Assembly: GCF_018129005.1 (NCBI RefSeq)
Contig: NZ_JAAEDL010000007.1
Coordinates: 1 to 64,000 of the forward strand
Direction of reading: 5' to 3'
Source of the DNA: Neoroseomonas eburnea
Lineage (GTDB): Bacteria > Pseudomonadota > Alphaproteobacteria > Acetobacterales > Acetobacteraceae
DNA length: 64,000 nt
The notes under the pieces are model-generated. The model was not told the origin of the DNA, did not search any database, and saw only the letters and a list, made by a program, of their open reading frames with translations. Shown piece after piece: positions 43,746 through 52,969 of the stretch. Position numbers and translations under genes: made by a program. Position 1 is the first letter of the stretch; each line of letters begins with the position of its first letter.

Positions 43746-44729
43746 TCACTCGACGCGGATGTTCGCGTATTGCGCCACCTCGCGCCAACGCGCGATGTCC
43801 GTGCGCAGCAGGTCGGTGAACTCCGCCCGGGTGGCGGGAGAGGGGACGGCGCCCTCGCCCTCGAAGAGCCGCGCCAGGGCGGGGTCGCGCAGCGCGGCGT
43901 TCACCTCGGCGTTCAGGCGTTCCACGATCGGTGCCGGCAGGTCCTTCGGCGCGAACATCCCCCACCAGATGCTGGTCTCGTAGTCGATGCCGAGATCCTT
44001 CACGAGCGGCGCCGGCCGCGCCCCGGCCGGCGCGCCTGGCGCGGTGTAGGCCAGCAGCCGCACGCGATTGTCGCGCACCACGCCGGCGGCGCTGGGCATG
44101 GTGGTGATCATGAGCTGCACATGCCCCGCGACGAGGTCCGTCACCGCCGGCCCGGTGCCGCGATAGGGCACATGGTTCATCCGCGCCCCCGTCACCTGGG
44201 AGAAGTACTCGGTGACGAAGTGGTTGATCCCCCCCGGGCCGGAGGTCGCGTAGTCGATCGTCCCGGGCCGTTCCTGCGCGATGCGGACCAGGTCCTGCAC
44301 GCTGCGCGCGGGGAAGTCGTTGTTGACGATGACGATGAAGGGCGAGCGCGCGAGCAGCGCGACCGGGGTGAAGTTCTCCAGCACGCCCCAGGGCACGCGC
44401 TGCGCGATCGAGGTCGTCGCGAAGGATGAGGAGGAGACCATCAGCGTGTAGCCATCCGCCGGCGACTGCGCGACGGCGCCGGCGCCGATCGCCCCGCCGG
44501 CGCCGGCGCGGTTCTCGATCACCACCGGCTGGCCGAGGCGCTGCTGCAGCCGTTCGGCGACCGGCCGGGCCACCACGTCGTTCGAGCCGCCCGGGGGGAA
44601 GGGCACGACGATGCGCACCGGCCGGTTCGGCCAGGGCGCCTGCGCTCGCGCTGCCGGCGCCGCCAGCGCCGCGGCCCCGCCCGCGAGCAGCGCACGCCGC
44701 CCGAATGTGATCCGCATGGCCATGGACAT
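43746..44729 (-). CDS. Bug family (TctC-like) tripartite tricarboxylate transporter substrate-binding protein
   Basis: Periplasmic binding protein for organic acids. 327 aa with a Tat-like signal (FGRRALLAGGAAALAAPAARA). RPVRIVVPFPPGGSNDVVAR, IENRAGAGGAIGAGAVAQSPADGY and NHVPYRGTGPAVTDLVAGHV are the Bug signatures. Three ATGs compete for the start (44729, 44723, 44717); GGGAGAG sits best for 44723. No TctAB membrane genes are near. First gene of the transcript with the CoA-transferase. Confidence 0.92.
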   Translation of the reverse strand: MSMAMRITFGRRALLAGGAAALAAPAARAQAPWPNRPVRIVVPFPPGGSNDVVARPVAERLQQRLGQPVVIENRAGAGGAIGAGAVAQSPADGYTLMVSSSSFATTSIAQRVPWGVLENFTPVALLARSPFIVIVNNDFPARSVQDLVRIAQERPGTIDYATSGPGGINHFVTEYFSQVTGARMNHVPYRGTGPAVTDLVAGHVQLMITTMPSAAGVVRDNRVRLLAYTAPGAPAGARPAPLVKDLGIDYETSIWWGMFAPKDLPAPIVERLNAEVNAALRDPALARLFEGEGAVPSPATRAEFTDLLRTDIARWREVAQYANIRVE

Positions 44730-44868
44730 CTCTCCCGTTTCGTCGCTGCGCGCAGTCTCGCGCATCGGCGCCGGGTCAGAAAGCCGGCTGTCGCCATCGG
44801 CGGCGATCAGCGGCGGATTAACCACTCCGCGCCAGATTGGCCGGTGGGGCCAGGAGGGTCCGGCAGCG

Positions 44869-45387
44869 ATGGAAACAGACAGGCCATTCCGCGAATGGCC
44901 GATCGAGCAACTCGCCGAACAGGCGGCGCTGCACGCGGGCAACCGCAAGGTGCTTGCCGGGTTGCTGGCGGAGGTCACATTGCGCCCCGGTCCGCGCGCC
45001 AAGGCGCTGCGCGCGCGGCTCGAACGCATGCTCGACGGCGCAGCGGGGTCGGCCGGCGCTGATGCCCCGCAGGCCGAATTGCGGTCGCTGCTCGCCGCTG
45101 CCGCCGCCGAAATCGCCCTGCTGCGCGCCAGGCTCCAGGAAAGCGAGGCGGCGCTGGCCGCCCGGCCGGCAGGCCCGGCGGAGGTCGTGGGCGAGCTCGG
45201 TCCCCATCGCCGCGTCTATCTGACGCCCGACGCGCCATCCTGGCTGGTTGCGGAGGTGCGGCGGGCGTTCCGCCGGCGCTACCATCCCGACACCCATCCC
45301 GACCTCGCCCGTCGGCGCCGCGCGGAGGATGTCTTCAAGCGCGCCGAGGCTGTCTTCGATGAGATCGAAAAGTTGCGCGATCGGTAG
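44869..45387 (+). CDS. Unknown protein with coiled coil and C-terminal half J-domain (HPD motif), first of pair
   Basis: 172 aa, no signal peptide. Residues 1-60 form a helical domain (PIEQLAEQAALHAGNRKVLA), 65-100 an Ala/Glu/Leu-rich probable coiled coil. The C-terminus reads VYLTPDAPSWLVAEVRRAFR then RRYHPDTHPD, with HPD at 139-141, and a final helix RAEDVFKRAEAVFDEIEKLR. This matches helices II and III of a DnaJ J-domain, with helix I weak. Its C-terminal 55 residues closely resemble those of the next gene. A DnaK-stimulating role is possible but unproven. Confidence 0.7.
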   Translation: METDRPFREWPIEQLAEQAALHAGNRKVLAGLLAEVTLRPGPRAKALRARLERMLDGAAGSAGADAPQAELRSLLAAAAAEIALLRARLQESEAALAARPAGPAEVVGELGPHRRVYLTPDAPSWLVAEVRRAFRRRYHPDTHPDLARRRRAEDVFKRAEAVFDEIEKLRDR

Positions 45388-45411
45388 AATTCCGTGGCCC
45401 CGACGGGGAAG

Positions 45412-45449
45412 CCGCGGCCTGCCGACGGGCCGTAGGCTCCAGGCCGCGG
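45412..45449 (+). terminator. Long hairpin between the paired HPD-motif genes
   Basis: CCGCGGCCTG and CAGGCCGCGG are perfect 10-bp arms 18 nt apart, 24 bp past the first gene's stop. The downstream arm overlaps a second inverted repeat (GGCCGC..GCGGCC), so two alternative folds exist. Confidence 0.45.
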
Positions 45450-45530
45450 CCTTGCGGCCAGAATGCCCTTGGAGTCGCGCGGGGAATTTGGTTAAAAATC
45501 TAGAAATTCGTCGAGAAAGAAGAGCATTTC

Positions 45531-46088
45531 GTGACCTCGGCAATGGTGCCGCCTCAGAACCGCAAGGCCATCGTCAGCTGGCCCTCTGCCCGGCTGCTGG
45601 ATCTCGCCGAGGCGAATCCCGAGGATTGCGAGCTGCTGGAGTTCATCCAGGGGGAGCTCGACCGCCGCGACGTCGCCATCGCGGCCTCAGCTTCGCGGCG
45701 CGTCGCACAGCTTCTCGCCCGCGCGCGGATGGAAGGGGAGCCGAACGCGGAGTTCAGTGCCGGCGAGCGCGAATCCAAGATCGCCGCGCTGCAGGCGCGG
45801 ATCGAGGCGATGGAGCGCCGGATGCGCGAGGCCGAGGCGCGTGCCTCCGCCGCCGAACGTGCCCTGGCGAGCGAGGCCCTGCCCCCGCGCGGAGGCGGGC
45901 TGCTGCGGCGCGTGCACCTTGCGGACACCGCGCCGATCTGGCTGGTGGATGCGGCGCGGCGTGCCTTCCGGCTGCGCTTCCACCCGGACCGCTTCGCCGA
46001 TCCGGTCATGAAGTCGCGCGCCGAGGAGACCTTCAAGGAGGCGGAGGACATCTTCCGCCAGATCGCCGCCGCACAGGGCGGCCAGTAG
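45531..46088 (+). CDS. Unknown protein with coiled coil and C-terminal half J-domain (HPD motif), second of pair
   Basis: 185 aa from a GTG at 45531 preceded by AAGAAGAG; an ATG at 45543 is an alternative. Helical N-terminus (WPSARLLDLAEANPEDCELL), coiled coil about 78-115 (KIAALQARIEAMERRMREAE), then LRRVHLADTAPIWLVDAARR, AFRLRFHPDRF with HPD at 151-153 and RAEETFKEAEDIFRQI. Paralogue of the preceding protein: same domain order and the pattern RRV-L-AP-WLV-RRAFR-HPD-RAE-FK-AE. An AT-rich patch (45490-45530) unlike the surroundings lies ahead and may be its promoter. Confidence 0.7.
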   Translation: MTSAMVPPQNRKAIVSWPSARLLDLAEANPEDCELLEFIQGELDRRDVAIAASASRRVAQLLARARMEGEPNAEFSAGERESKIAALQARIEAMERRMREAEARASAAERALASEALPPRGGGLLRRVHLADTAPIWLVDAARRAFRLRFHPDRFADPVMKSRAEETFKEAEDIFRQIAAAQGGQ

Positions 46089-46209
46089 AGCCTCGTTTCC
46101 AGGCTTCATGGCGTCCTGCGGTCCCGGGCCGTCGGATTTCGAGTAGGGCGACCGGCCGGACGCGCGACGGAACGCCGCACGTCCGAGGCACCCGCCGCGG
46201 GGCGGCACG

Positions 46210-46677
46210 CTACAGCGCGGCCGCCGCCTCCAGCACCTGCGCGGCATGCGCGTCAGGCTTCACCTTGCGCCAGATCCTGGCGATCTTGCCGTCGGCGCCG
46301 ACCAGGAAGCTCGACCGCTCCATGCCCATGTAGGTGCGGCCGTACATGGATTTCTCCACCCACACGCCATAGGCCTCGGCGACCTTGTGGTCCTCGTCGG
46401 AGGCGAGCGGGAAGGCGAGGCCGTACTTCGCCGCGAACTTCTCGATCGGCGCCATGGCGTCGGGGCTGACGCCGATCACCTCGAGGCCGATCCTGCCGAG
46501 TTGCGGCAGCGCTTCCTGCACGCCGCAGGCCTGCCTGGTGCAGCCGGGCGTATTGGCCTTGGGATAGAAGTATATCAGGTAGGGCTTGCCCTTCAGCGCG
46601 GCGGAGGAAACCTCCCGCCCGCCGCTCGCCTTCATCCTGAAGGCGGGCGCCTTGTCGCCCTCGGCCAGTTCGCTCAT
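46210..46677 (-). CDS. bcp: Thioredoxin-dependent peroxiredoxin Bcp (PrxQ)
   Basis: Reduces hydroperoxides with electrons from thioredoxin. 155 aa. KANTPGCTRQAC gives the peroxidatic Cys 46 and the resolving Cys 51 five residues later, the PrxQ/Bcp arrangement. YLIYFYPK and VIGVSPD are conserved. Its start overlaps the glnE stop by 4 bp, so the two are likely co-transcribed. Confidence 0.94.
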   Translation of the reverse strand: MSELAEGDKAPAFRMKASGGREVSSAALKGKPYLIYFYPKANTPGCTRQACGVQEALPQLGRIGLEVIGVSPDAMAPIEKFAAKYGLAFPLASDEDHKVAEAYGVWVEKSMYGRTYMGMERSSFLVGADGKIARIWRKVKPDAHAAQVLEAAAAL

Positions 46678-49664
46678 TCCCGTTCCCCGTTGGTATCGGG
46701 GCGGCCGAGGCGCCGCTCGAAAATGGCGCGGACCTCGTTCGCCCGTGCCGCCATCTGTGCCTGGAGCCCGGGGAGGTCAACCGCGGCCTCCTCCGGCGCC
46801 AGGCGGTGGCAGGCATTGAGCAGCGCCGCGGCGACGCTTTCGGGCAGGGCTTCCTCCGTCCAGCGGCCGACGGTCAGGCGCAGCAGGCCGCTGACGGTGC
46901 GCCAGAGGTGTTCGGCGCGGATCAGCGCCGCCGCCTCCTCCGGCGGCAGCACGCCGGCCTCTGCCAAGCGCGCGAGGGCGAGCCGCGTCGTCGTCGCCAG
47001 CACCCCAGGCTGCCTTGGCGCATGGACGAGTTGCAGCGCCTGGGCGACGAATTCCACCTCCACCAGCCCGCCGCGGCCGAGCTTGACGTCCCAGGGGCCG
47101 TCGGGGGGCAGGTCGCGCAGCATGCGGCCGCGCATCGCGACGGCGTCCGGGATCGCCTTGCCGGCCGCGTCCGGGCGCAGCAGCGCGGCGCGGATCGCCG
47201 CCTCCACCTTGCGCCGCAGTCCGGGCGGGGCGGCGACGACGCGCGCGCGGGTCAGCGCCATGCGTTCCCAGGTCCAGGCCTCCTCCGCATGGTAGCGCTG
47301 GAAGGAGGAGAGCGAGACGGCGACCGGCCCCTTCGATCCGGACGGCCGCAGCCGCATGTCCACCTCATAGAGCTTGCCCTCCGCCCCCTGGGAGGTGATC
47401 GCCCCGATCACCTGATGGGCGAGCCGGGTGAAGTACTGGCTGACCGGGAGCGGCCGCGGCGCGGGCGCGCCGCGCTTCGCCTTGCCCTCGCTCATCTCCG
47501 AGCCGGGCGCGTGGTCGTAGATGAGGATCAGGTCGAGGTCGGATCCCGGCAGCATCTCCCGCCCGCCGAGCTTGCCGAGGGCGACGACCGCGAGCGCCCC
47601 GCCCTTCACCTTGCCGTGCCGATCGGCGAAGGCGGCGGTGATGTGCGGCAGCAGCCCGGCGATGGCGGCATCGGCGAGCGCGCTGCGCGCCTCCCCCGCG
47701 GCATCGACGTCGAGCACGCCTTCGAGCGCGGCGGCGTCGATCTCGAACTTGCCTTCGAGCACCAGGCGGCGCGCCGCCTCGAAGGCTTCCTCGATGTGGC
47801 GGGCGTCCTTGAGCAGCGCCGGCAGGGTGTTCGCCGCATTGCCCACCGTGCCGCCGGCACCGACCAGCAGCCCTTCCAGCGCCGCGGTGTGGCGCGCGAG
47901 GTGGTCGGCGAGCTGCGGCGCCGCGCCAAGGATCCCCGCCAGCCGGTCGAGCAGCGCCGGGTTGCGCGCAAGCAGGCTGAGCACCTGCACCCCGGCGGCC
48001 AGCCGTCCGAAGACGGCGTCGAGCCGCGCCAGCGCCGCATCCGGGTCGCGCTGCTTCGCGAAGGCGCCGAGCAGCGCCGGCATCAGGGCAGTGAGCAGCT
48101 CGCGCGCGCGCTCGCTGCGGATCGCCCGCGCATGGCCGTGGTGCCAGCCGCGCACCATCGCGGCGACGCCGGCCGGGTTGGTGTAGCCCATGGCGCGCAG
48201 CGTCGCGATGGTGGCGGGGTCGTCATCGACCCCGGTGAAGACCAGGCTGCCCTTCACCTCCTCGGAGGCCAGGGTGGGCTCGGCCTCGAACATCCGGCCG
48301 TAGTGGTGCTCCACCTTCGCCATGTGCTCGGTGAAGGCCGTGCGGAAGGCCTCAGCATCGGGGAAGCCGAGGAAGGAGGCGATTCGCGCCACGCCTTCCG
48401 CGTCCTCCGGCATGCGGTGGGTCTGGCGGTCGGCCACCATCTGCAGCCGGTGCTCGAGGTTGCGCAGGAAGACATAGGCGGCAGAGAGGTCCTTCACCGC
48501 CCGCCCGTCGATCTTGCCGGCGGCGACCAGCGCGGTCAGCGCGCCGATCGTCGTCGGGTTGCGCAGGCCGGGGTCGCGCCCGCCCCAGATGAGCTGCAGC
48601 ACCTGGGCGGTGAATTCGATCTCGCGGATGCCGCCGCGGCCGAGCTTCACGTCGTGGCCTTCCACCTGCACGGTGGCATGGGCGCCCTTCGCGCCCTTGT
48701 GGGCGTGGATCTGCCGCTTGATGGAATGGATGTCGGCGACGGCGGCGAAATCGAGGTGGCGGCGCCAGACGAAGGGGCGGATCTCGCGCAGGAAGGCCTC
48801 GCCGGCGGAACGGTCGGCGCCGACCGGCCGCGCCTTGATCATGGCCGCGCGTTCCCAGTTCTGCCCCAGGCTCTCGTAGTAGGTGATGGCCGCGGGTATG
48901 GAGACGGCGAGCGGCGTCGCCGCGGGATCCGGTCGCAGCCGGAGGTCGGTGCGGAACACATAGCCCTCCGACGTCCGTTCCTCGAGCAGCTTCACCAGGT
49001 CCCGGGCGATGCGGACATAGACGGCACCCGCCCGGTCGGCATGGTAGGCTGCAACCGAAGGGTCATAGAGCACCATGAGGTCCACATCGGACGAGTAGTT
49101 CAGTTCGCGCCCGCCGAGCTTGCCCATGCCGAGCACGACGAGGCCGGAATTCCGCCCGACGATGCGCGGATCCGCACGCGACGCGCCGGAGAGCCTGATC
49201 TCGCCCCGCGCCGCCGCGTCCCGCAGCAGATGCGCGCAGGCGGCATCGATCGCGGCCTCGGCGAGGTCCGACAGCGCGCCCGTCACCCGTTCGAGCGGCC
49301 AGAGGCCCGCGATGTCCGCGACCGCGGCGGCCAGCGCGCCCTGCCGCTTGGCCTGGCGGAGCAAGGCGGCGAGGGCGGGGCGCGGCGTTTCCGGGGCGAT
49401 GGCGGAAAGCGGGTCGAGTGCGCGGGCGAAGGCCTCGTCCGGTCCGCGCTCGGCAAGGGCGAGCAGCGCTGCCGATTCGCGCACGGCGAGCTCCGCCAGG
49501 TAGGGGCTGTGCCCGCCGAGCGCGTCGAGCAGCGCGGCGCCGGCGGCCGAGGCGGCGAAGGCCCGTTCCGCATCGCCGCGATCCGCGAAATGGTCCCGCG
49601 CCAGGGCGGCGGCGGCGGGGTCGAAGGGGCGCGGCAGGCGCGCGGGGTTGTAGCAGGCTGGCAT
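46674..49664 (-). CDS. glnE: Bifunctional glutamine synthetase adenylyltransferase/adenylyl-removing enzyme
   Basis: Controls glutamine synthetase by adding or removing AMP on a tyrosine, in response to PII. 996 aa. Two nucleotidyltransferase halves are visible: the N-terminal removase site VVLGMGKLGGRELNYSSDVD (about 178-197) and the C-terminal transferase site VALGKLGGREMLPGSDLDLI (about 690-709). Each is followed by a GlnD-PII-uridylyl-like helical domain (KLGRGGIREIEF; KLGRGGLVEVEF). Divergent from the YhdP-like gene with a very short spacer. Confidence 0.96.
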   Translation of the reverse strand: MPACYNPARLPRPFDPAAAALARDHFADRGDAERAFAASAAGAALLDALGGHSPYLAELAVRESAALLALAERGPDEAFARALDPLSAIAPETPRPALAALLRQAKRQGALAAAVADIAGLWPLERVTGALSDLAEAAIDAACAHLLRDAAARGEIRLSGASRADPRIVGRNSGLVVLGMGKLGGRELNYSSDVDLMVLYDPSVAAYHADRAGAVYVRIARDLVKLLEERTSEGYVFRTDLRLRPDPAATPLAVSIPAAITYYESLGQNWERAAMIKARPVGADRSAGEAFLREIRPFVWRRHLDFAAVADIHSIKRQIHAHKGAKGAHATVQVEGHDVKLGRGGIREIEFTAQVLQLIWGGRDPGLRNPTTIGALTALVAAGKIDGRAVKDLSAAYVFLRNLEHRLQMVADRQTHRMPEDAEGVARIASFLGFPDAEAFRTAFTEHMAKVEHHYGRMFEAEPTLASEEVKGSLVFTGVDDDPATIATLRAMGYTNPAGVAAMVRGWHHGHARAIRSERARELLTALMPALLGAFAKQRDPDAALARLDAVFGRLAAGVQVLSLLARNPALLDRLAGILGAAPQLADHLARHTAALEGLLVGAGGTVGNAANTLPALLKDARHIEEAFEAARRLVLEGKFEIDAAALEGVLDVDAAGEARSALADAAIAGLLPHITAAFADRHGKVKGGALAVVALGKLGGREMLPGSDLDLILIYDHAPGSEMSEGKAKRGAPAPRPLPVSQYFTRLAHQVIGAITSQGAEGKLYEVDMRLRPSGSKGPVAVSLSSFQRYHAEEAWTWERMALTRARVVAAPPGLRRKVEAAIRAALLRPDAAGKAIPDAVAMRGRMLRDLPPDGPWDVKLGRGGLVEVEFVAQALQLVHAPRQPGVLATTTRLALARLAEAGVLPPEEAAALIRAEHLWRTVSGLLRLTVGRWTEEALPESVAAALLNACHRLAPEEAAVDLPGLQAQMAARANEVRAIFERRLGRPDTNGERE

Positions 49665-49723
49665 GGCCGGGCAGGGAACAGGTGAGGCGCGCCGCCGGTC
49701 AAGCCGGGCGCTGGCTCAACCGC

Positions 49724-52700
49724 ATGGCGCGGTTCGTCCTCGCCGTGACCGCCCTCAGCGGAATCGGCCTCGGCATGCTCGCCTGGCGGCTCGAACAGGC
49801 GCCGCTTCCCGTCCACTGGCTGGCGGACCAGGTGGAGCAGGTGTTCAATTCCGCCGGCGGGCCGACGCGGCTCGACATCGGCGATGCCGCCCTCGCCTGG
49901 GCCGGCTGGCGGGAGGGGCACCGCTCTCCGCTCGAGATCACCCTGCGCCATGTCCGGCTGACCGATGCCGATGGCTCGGTCCGGGCGGAGCTGCCGGATG
50001 CGGCGATTTCCCTCTCCGTACCCTGGCTGCTCCGCGGGGTGGTGGCGCCGCAGGCGCTTGAGATGCGCGGCCTCAGCCTGTGGGCGGTGCGCGGGGGGGA
50101 TGGGTCCTTCGTGCTCGACCTCGGCTCCTTCGGCGATGCAGCGGGGGAGGCGGCCAGCCCGCCGGAAGACAGGCCACAAGGCAGCGCGTTGCTCGAGATG
50201 CTGGCGGAGATGATGCTTCCGCCCTCCGACGACACGCCGCTCGCCGCCCTGCGCCGCCTGCGCCTGACCGAGGCTCGGCTGGTCGTCGTCGATGCCCAGC
50301 TTGACCGGAGCTGGTCGGCCGAGCTGATGACGCTCGGCCTGACCCGGCGGGAGGGCGGCGGGCTCGACCTTGCCGGCGTCGGCGCGCTGGCCCTGGGCCG
50401 GGAACGCGTGCCGCTGCGCATCGATGGCCTGCTCGACGGCCGGACGCGGCGCGGGCAGGTGACGCTGGCGCTGCCGGCGGTGCGGCCGGCGGCGCTCGCC
50501 CGCGCGGCGCCGGCGCTCGGCGCGCTCGCGGCACTGGATGCGCAGGCTTCGCTGGCGCTCGACGTCCGGCTGGAAGGGCTGCGCATTCCTTCGATGGCCC
50601 TCGCGCGTTTGCGGGTGGGGCCGGGGGCGATCGACCTCGGCGCGCGGGGGCGCCTCATGCTCGCGGCGATCGAGGCGGATGCGACCTTCGACGAGGGCAC
50701 GCTGCGGCTGGAGCGCGCGGTGATTCGGCCCGCCCCGCCACGCAGCGCTACGGCCGGCGCGCCGCCGCTGATCCGCGCGGCGGCCGAGGCCAGGCAGGAG
50801 GGCGGCGTCTGGACCGCCGAGGCGCGGGTGAGCCTCGATGAGGTCGCCTTCGCCGACCTGCCGCACTACTGGCCCGAGGGCGTGGCGCGGGGCGCACGAT
50901 CCTGGCTGGCCGAGAACGTCACCGCGGGCACCGCGCGCAACGGCGCCTGGAAGGTCTCGGCGCAGCTCGACCCGGCCACCGGCGCGCTGCGGCTGCTCGG
51001 CTTCGAGGGCAGCGTCGAAGGCGAGGAAGCGACGGTCCACTGGCTGCGGCCCATCCCGCCGGCCGAAGGTGCCCGGGCCCGCGCCAGCTTCGCCGCCGAC
51101 GCCATCACCGTCGATGTCACGGAGGGTCGGCAGTCGGGCACCGGCATCGCGGTGCGGGAAGGGCGCATCCGCTTCGGCCTCGACACCGATCCCGAGACGG
51201 CGGAGATGAGCTTCCGCGTCGACGGTCCGCTGCCCGACGTCTGGACGCTGCTGCGCCATCCGAGGCTGCACCTGTTCGACCGCCGGCCGCCGCCGATCGC
51301 GGCCCTTGGCGGCACGCTGCGGGAGGCGCGGCTGCAGATCGCCTTCCCGATGGTGGCGGAGCTGCCGATCGAGATGCTGCGCCTCAGCGCCACCGGGCGG
51401 GGGACCGAGGTGCGCATCCCGCGCGCGATCTTCGGGCGCGACCTGGAACGCGGCGCCTTCGACTTCACCGTCGACACCGACGGGCTGCGGGTGAACGGCA
51501 CGGCGACGCTCGCCGGCATCCCCCTGCGCATCCAACAGGAGGCCGATTTCCGCCCCGGCCCCGCCAACCAGGTGGTGGCGCGGGAGACGGTGACAGCGCG
51601 CGCCGAGGCACGGCAGGTCGCCGCCCTGGTCTTCGACCCGCGGCCCTTCGTGGACGGGATGCTTGGCCTCGACATCCGCAGCGAGACGCGGCGCAACGGC
51701 CAGGGCCGCGTGGCGCTGCGCACCGACCTCACCCAGGCGCGGCTGGCGGTCGAGCCGCTGGCCTGGGCCAAGCCGCCCGGCATCGCCGCCAACGGGGAAG
51801 CGACCTTCCTGCTGCAGAACGGCGCGCTGACCGCGATCGACGGCATCCGGGTCGAGGGGGCGGACGCGCTGCTGCGTGGCAGGGCAAGCCAGATGCGGAA
51901 CAACGAGCCGCAACGCATCGAGATCCAGCAGGCCCATCTCGGGCGCAGCCGCTTCACCGCCGAACTCACGCCGCCGCAGGGGCGCGGCGGCGCCTGGACG
52001 ATCGGAATGCGCGGCCAGGTGCTCGACCTCGCGCCCGTGCTCGCCGCGCCGACGGCGGCGCCGGCGACGGCGGCCGAGGCGGCCGCGCCGGGTGTCGCTC
52101 TCGATGTCCGCTTCGAGCGCATGCTGCTCGGCGAGGATCGCGCGCTGACCGGGGTCGGCGGATCGGCGCGGGTGGATGGCATCGGCGTGGTGCAGGCGGC
52201 GGAGCTGCGCGGGCGCGTGGCGGGCGGCGGTTCGCTCGACCTGCGCATCCAGCCGGAAGGTCCGCGCCGGCGCGTGCATGTCGAGAGCGACGACGGCGGG
52301 GCGCTGCTGCGCGCCTTCGGCGTGCTGCGCACGGTGCAGGGCGGGCGGCTGCGCGTCGAGGCGAGCTATCCGCATTCGCGGCCCGGCGCGCCGCTCTCCG
52401 GAACGGCGGAACTCGAGGAGTTCGTGCTGCGCGACGCGCCGGCCTTCGGCAAGCTGCTGCAGGCGCTGTCGGTCTATGGCGTCTTCGAGGCGCTGAGCGG
52501 GCAGGGGCTCAACTTCAACAGCCTGACCGCGCCCTTCGTGCTGACGCGGGAGGCGCTGGTGCTGGACGATGCGCGCGCCTTCTCGGCTTCGCTCGGCGTC
52601 ACCGCGAAGGGGCGGATCGACCGGCTGCGCCAGACGATCGACATGGAGGGCACGATCGTGCCCGCCTACGTCTTCAACTCGCTGCTCGGGCGGCTGCCGA

Positions 52701-52876
52701 TCTTCGGGCGGCTGTTCAGCCCGGAGCGCGGCGGCGGCCTGTTCGCCGCGACCTACCGGATGCGCGGGCCGCTGAACGATCCTTCGGTGTCGGTCAATCC
52801 GCTGGCGGCGCTGACGCCGGGCTTCCTCCGCGGCGTGTTCGGCATCGGGCAGGATTCGGCGCCGACGGGTCGGTAG
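49724..52876 (+). CDS. YhdP/AsmA-like (DUF3971) inner membrane-anchored protein
   Basis: Large periplasmic protein on one N-terminal helix (FVLAVTALSGIGLGMLAWRL), 1050 aa, of the AsmA-like group. Relatives such as YhdP and TamB form long beta-groove bridges for phospholipid transport to the outer membrane. A beta-rich repetitive body is followed by the AsmA-2 end: AELEEFVLRDAPAFGKLLQA, LSGQGLNFNSLTAPF and IVPAYVFNSLLGRLPIFGRL (about 980-1000). A GTG at 49682 would add 14 residues, leaving only 17 bp to glnE. Lipid role is an inference from the family. Confidence 0.82.
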   Translation: MARFVLAVTALSGIGLGMLAWRLEQAPLPVHWLADQVEQVFNSAGGPTRLDIGDAALAWAGWREGHRSPLEITLRHVRLTDADGSVRAELPDAAISLSVPWLLRGVVAPQALEMRGLSLWAVRGGDGSFVLDLGSFGDAAGEAASPPEDRPQGSALLEMLAEMMLPPSDDTPLAALRRLRLTEARLVVVDAQLDRSWSAELMTLGLTRREGGGLDLAGVGALALGRERVPLRIDGLLDGRTRRGQVTLALPAVRPAALARAAPALGALAALDAQASLALDVRLEGLRIPSMALARLRVGPGAIDLGARGRLMLAAIEADATFDEGTLRLERAVIRPAPPRSATAGAPPLIRAAAEARQEGGVWTAEARVSLDEVAFADLPHYWPEGVARGARSWLAENVTAGTARNGAWKVSAQLDPATGALRLLGFEGSVEGEEATVHWLRPIPPAEGARARASFAADAITVDVTEGRQSGTGIAVREGRIRFGLDTDPETAEMSFRVDGPLPDVWTLLRHPRLHLFDRRPPPIAALGGTLREARLQIAFPMVAELPIEMLRLSATGRGTEVRIPRAIFGRDLERGAFDFTVDTDGLRVNGTATLAGIPLRIQQEADFRPGPANQVVARETVTARAEARQVAALVFDPRPFVDGMLGLDIRSETRRNGQGRVALRTDLTQARLAVEPLAWAKPPGIAANGEATFLLQNGALTAIDGIRVEGADALLRGRASQMRNNEPQRIEIQQAHLGRSRFTAELTPPQGRGGAWTIGMRGQVLDLAPVLAAPTAAPATAAEAAAPGVALDVRFERMLLGEDRALTGVGGSARVDGIGVVQAAELRGRVAGGGSLDLRIQPEGPRRRVHVESDDGGALLRAFGVLRTVQGGRLRVEASYPHSRPGAPLSGTAELEEFVLRDAPAFGKLLQALSVYGVFEALSGQGLNFNSLTAPFVLTREALVLDDARAFSASLGVTAKGRIDRLRQTIDMEGTIVPAYVFNSLLGRLPIFGRLFSPERGGGLFAATYRMRGPLNDPSVSVNPLAALTPGFLRGVFGIGQDSAPTGR

Positions 52877-52969
52877 CGGCGCGGCGGCGGCGGCGCCTTT
52901 CGCCCGGCGGGGCGTTTCCCATCGCGCCGCGCTGCTCTAGCCTCCCTCCCCGCAAGGATGGAGCGGGAC

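Noticed and set aside
46806-49685. Long plus-strand reading frame opposite glnE
   Set aside because: glnE on the minus strand has both catalytic signatures; the opposite frame is an out-of-phase shadow.
49283-52375. Long minus-strand reading frame opposite the YhdP-like gene
   Set aside because: Arg/His/Gln-rich composition, no domain; the plus strand has the membrane anchor and AsmA-like end.
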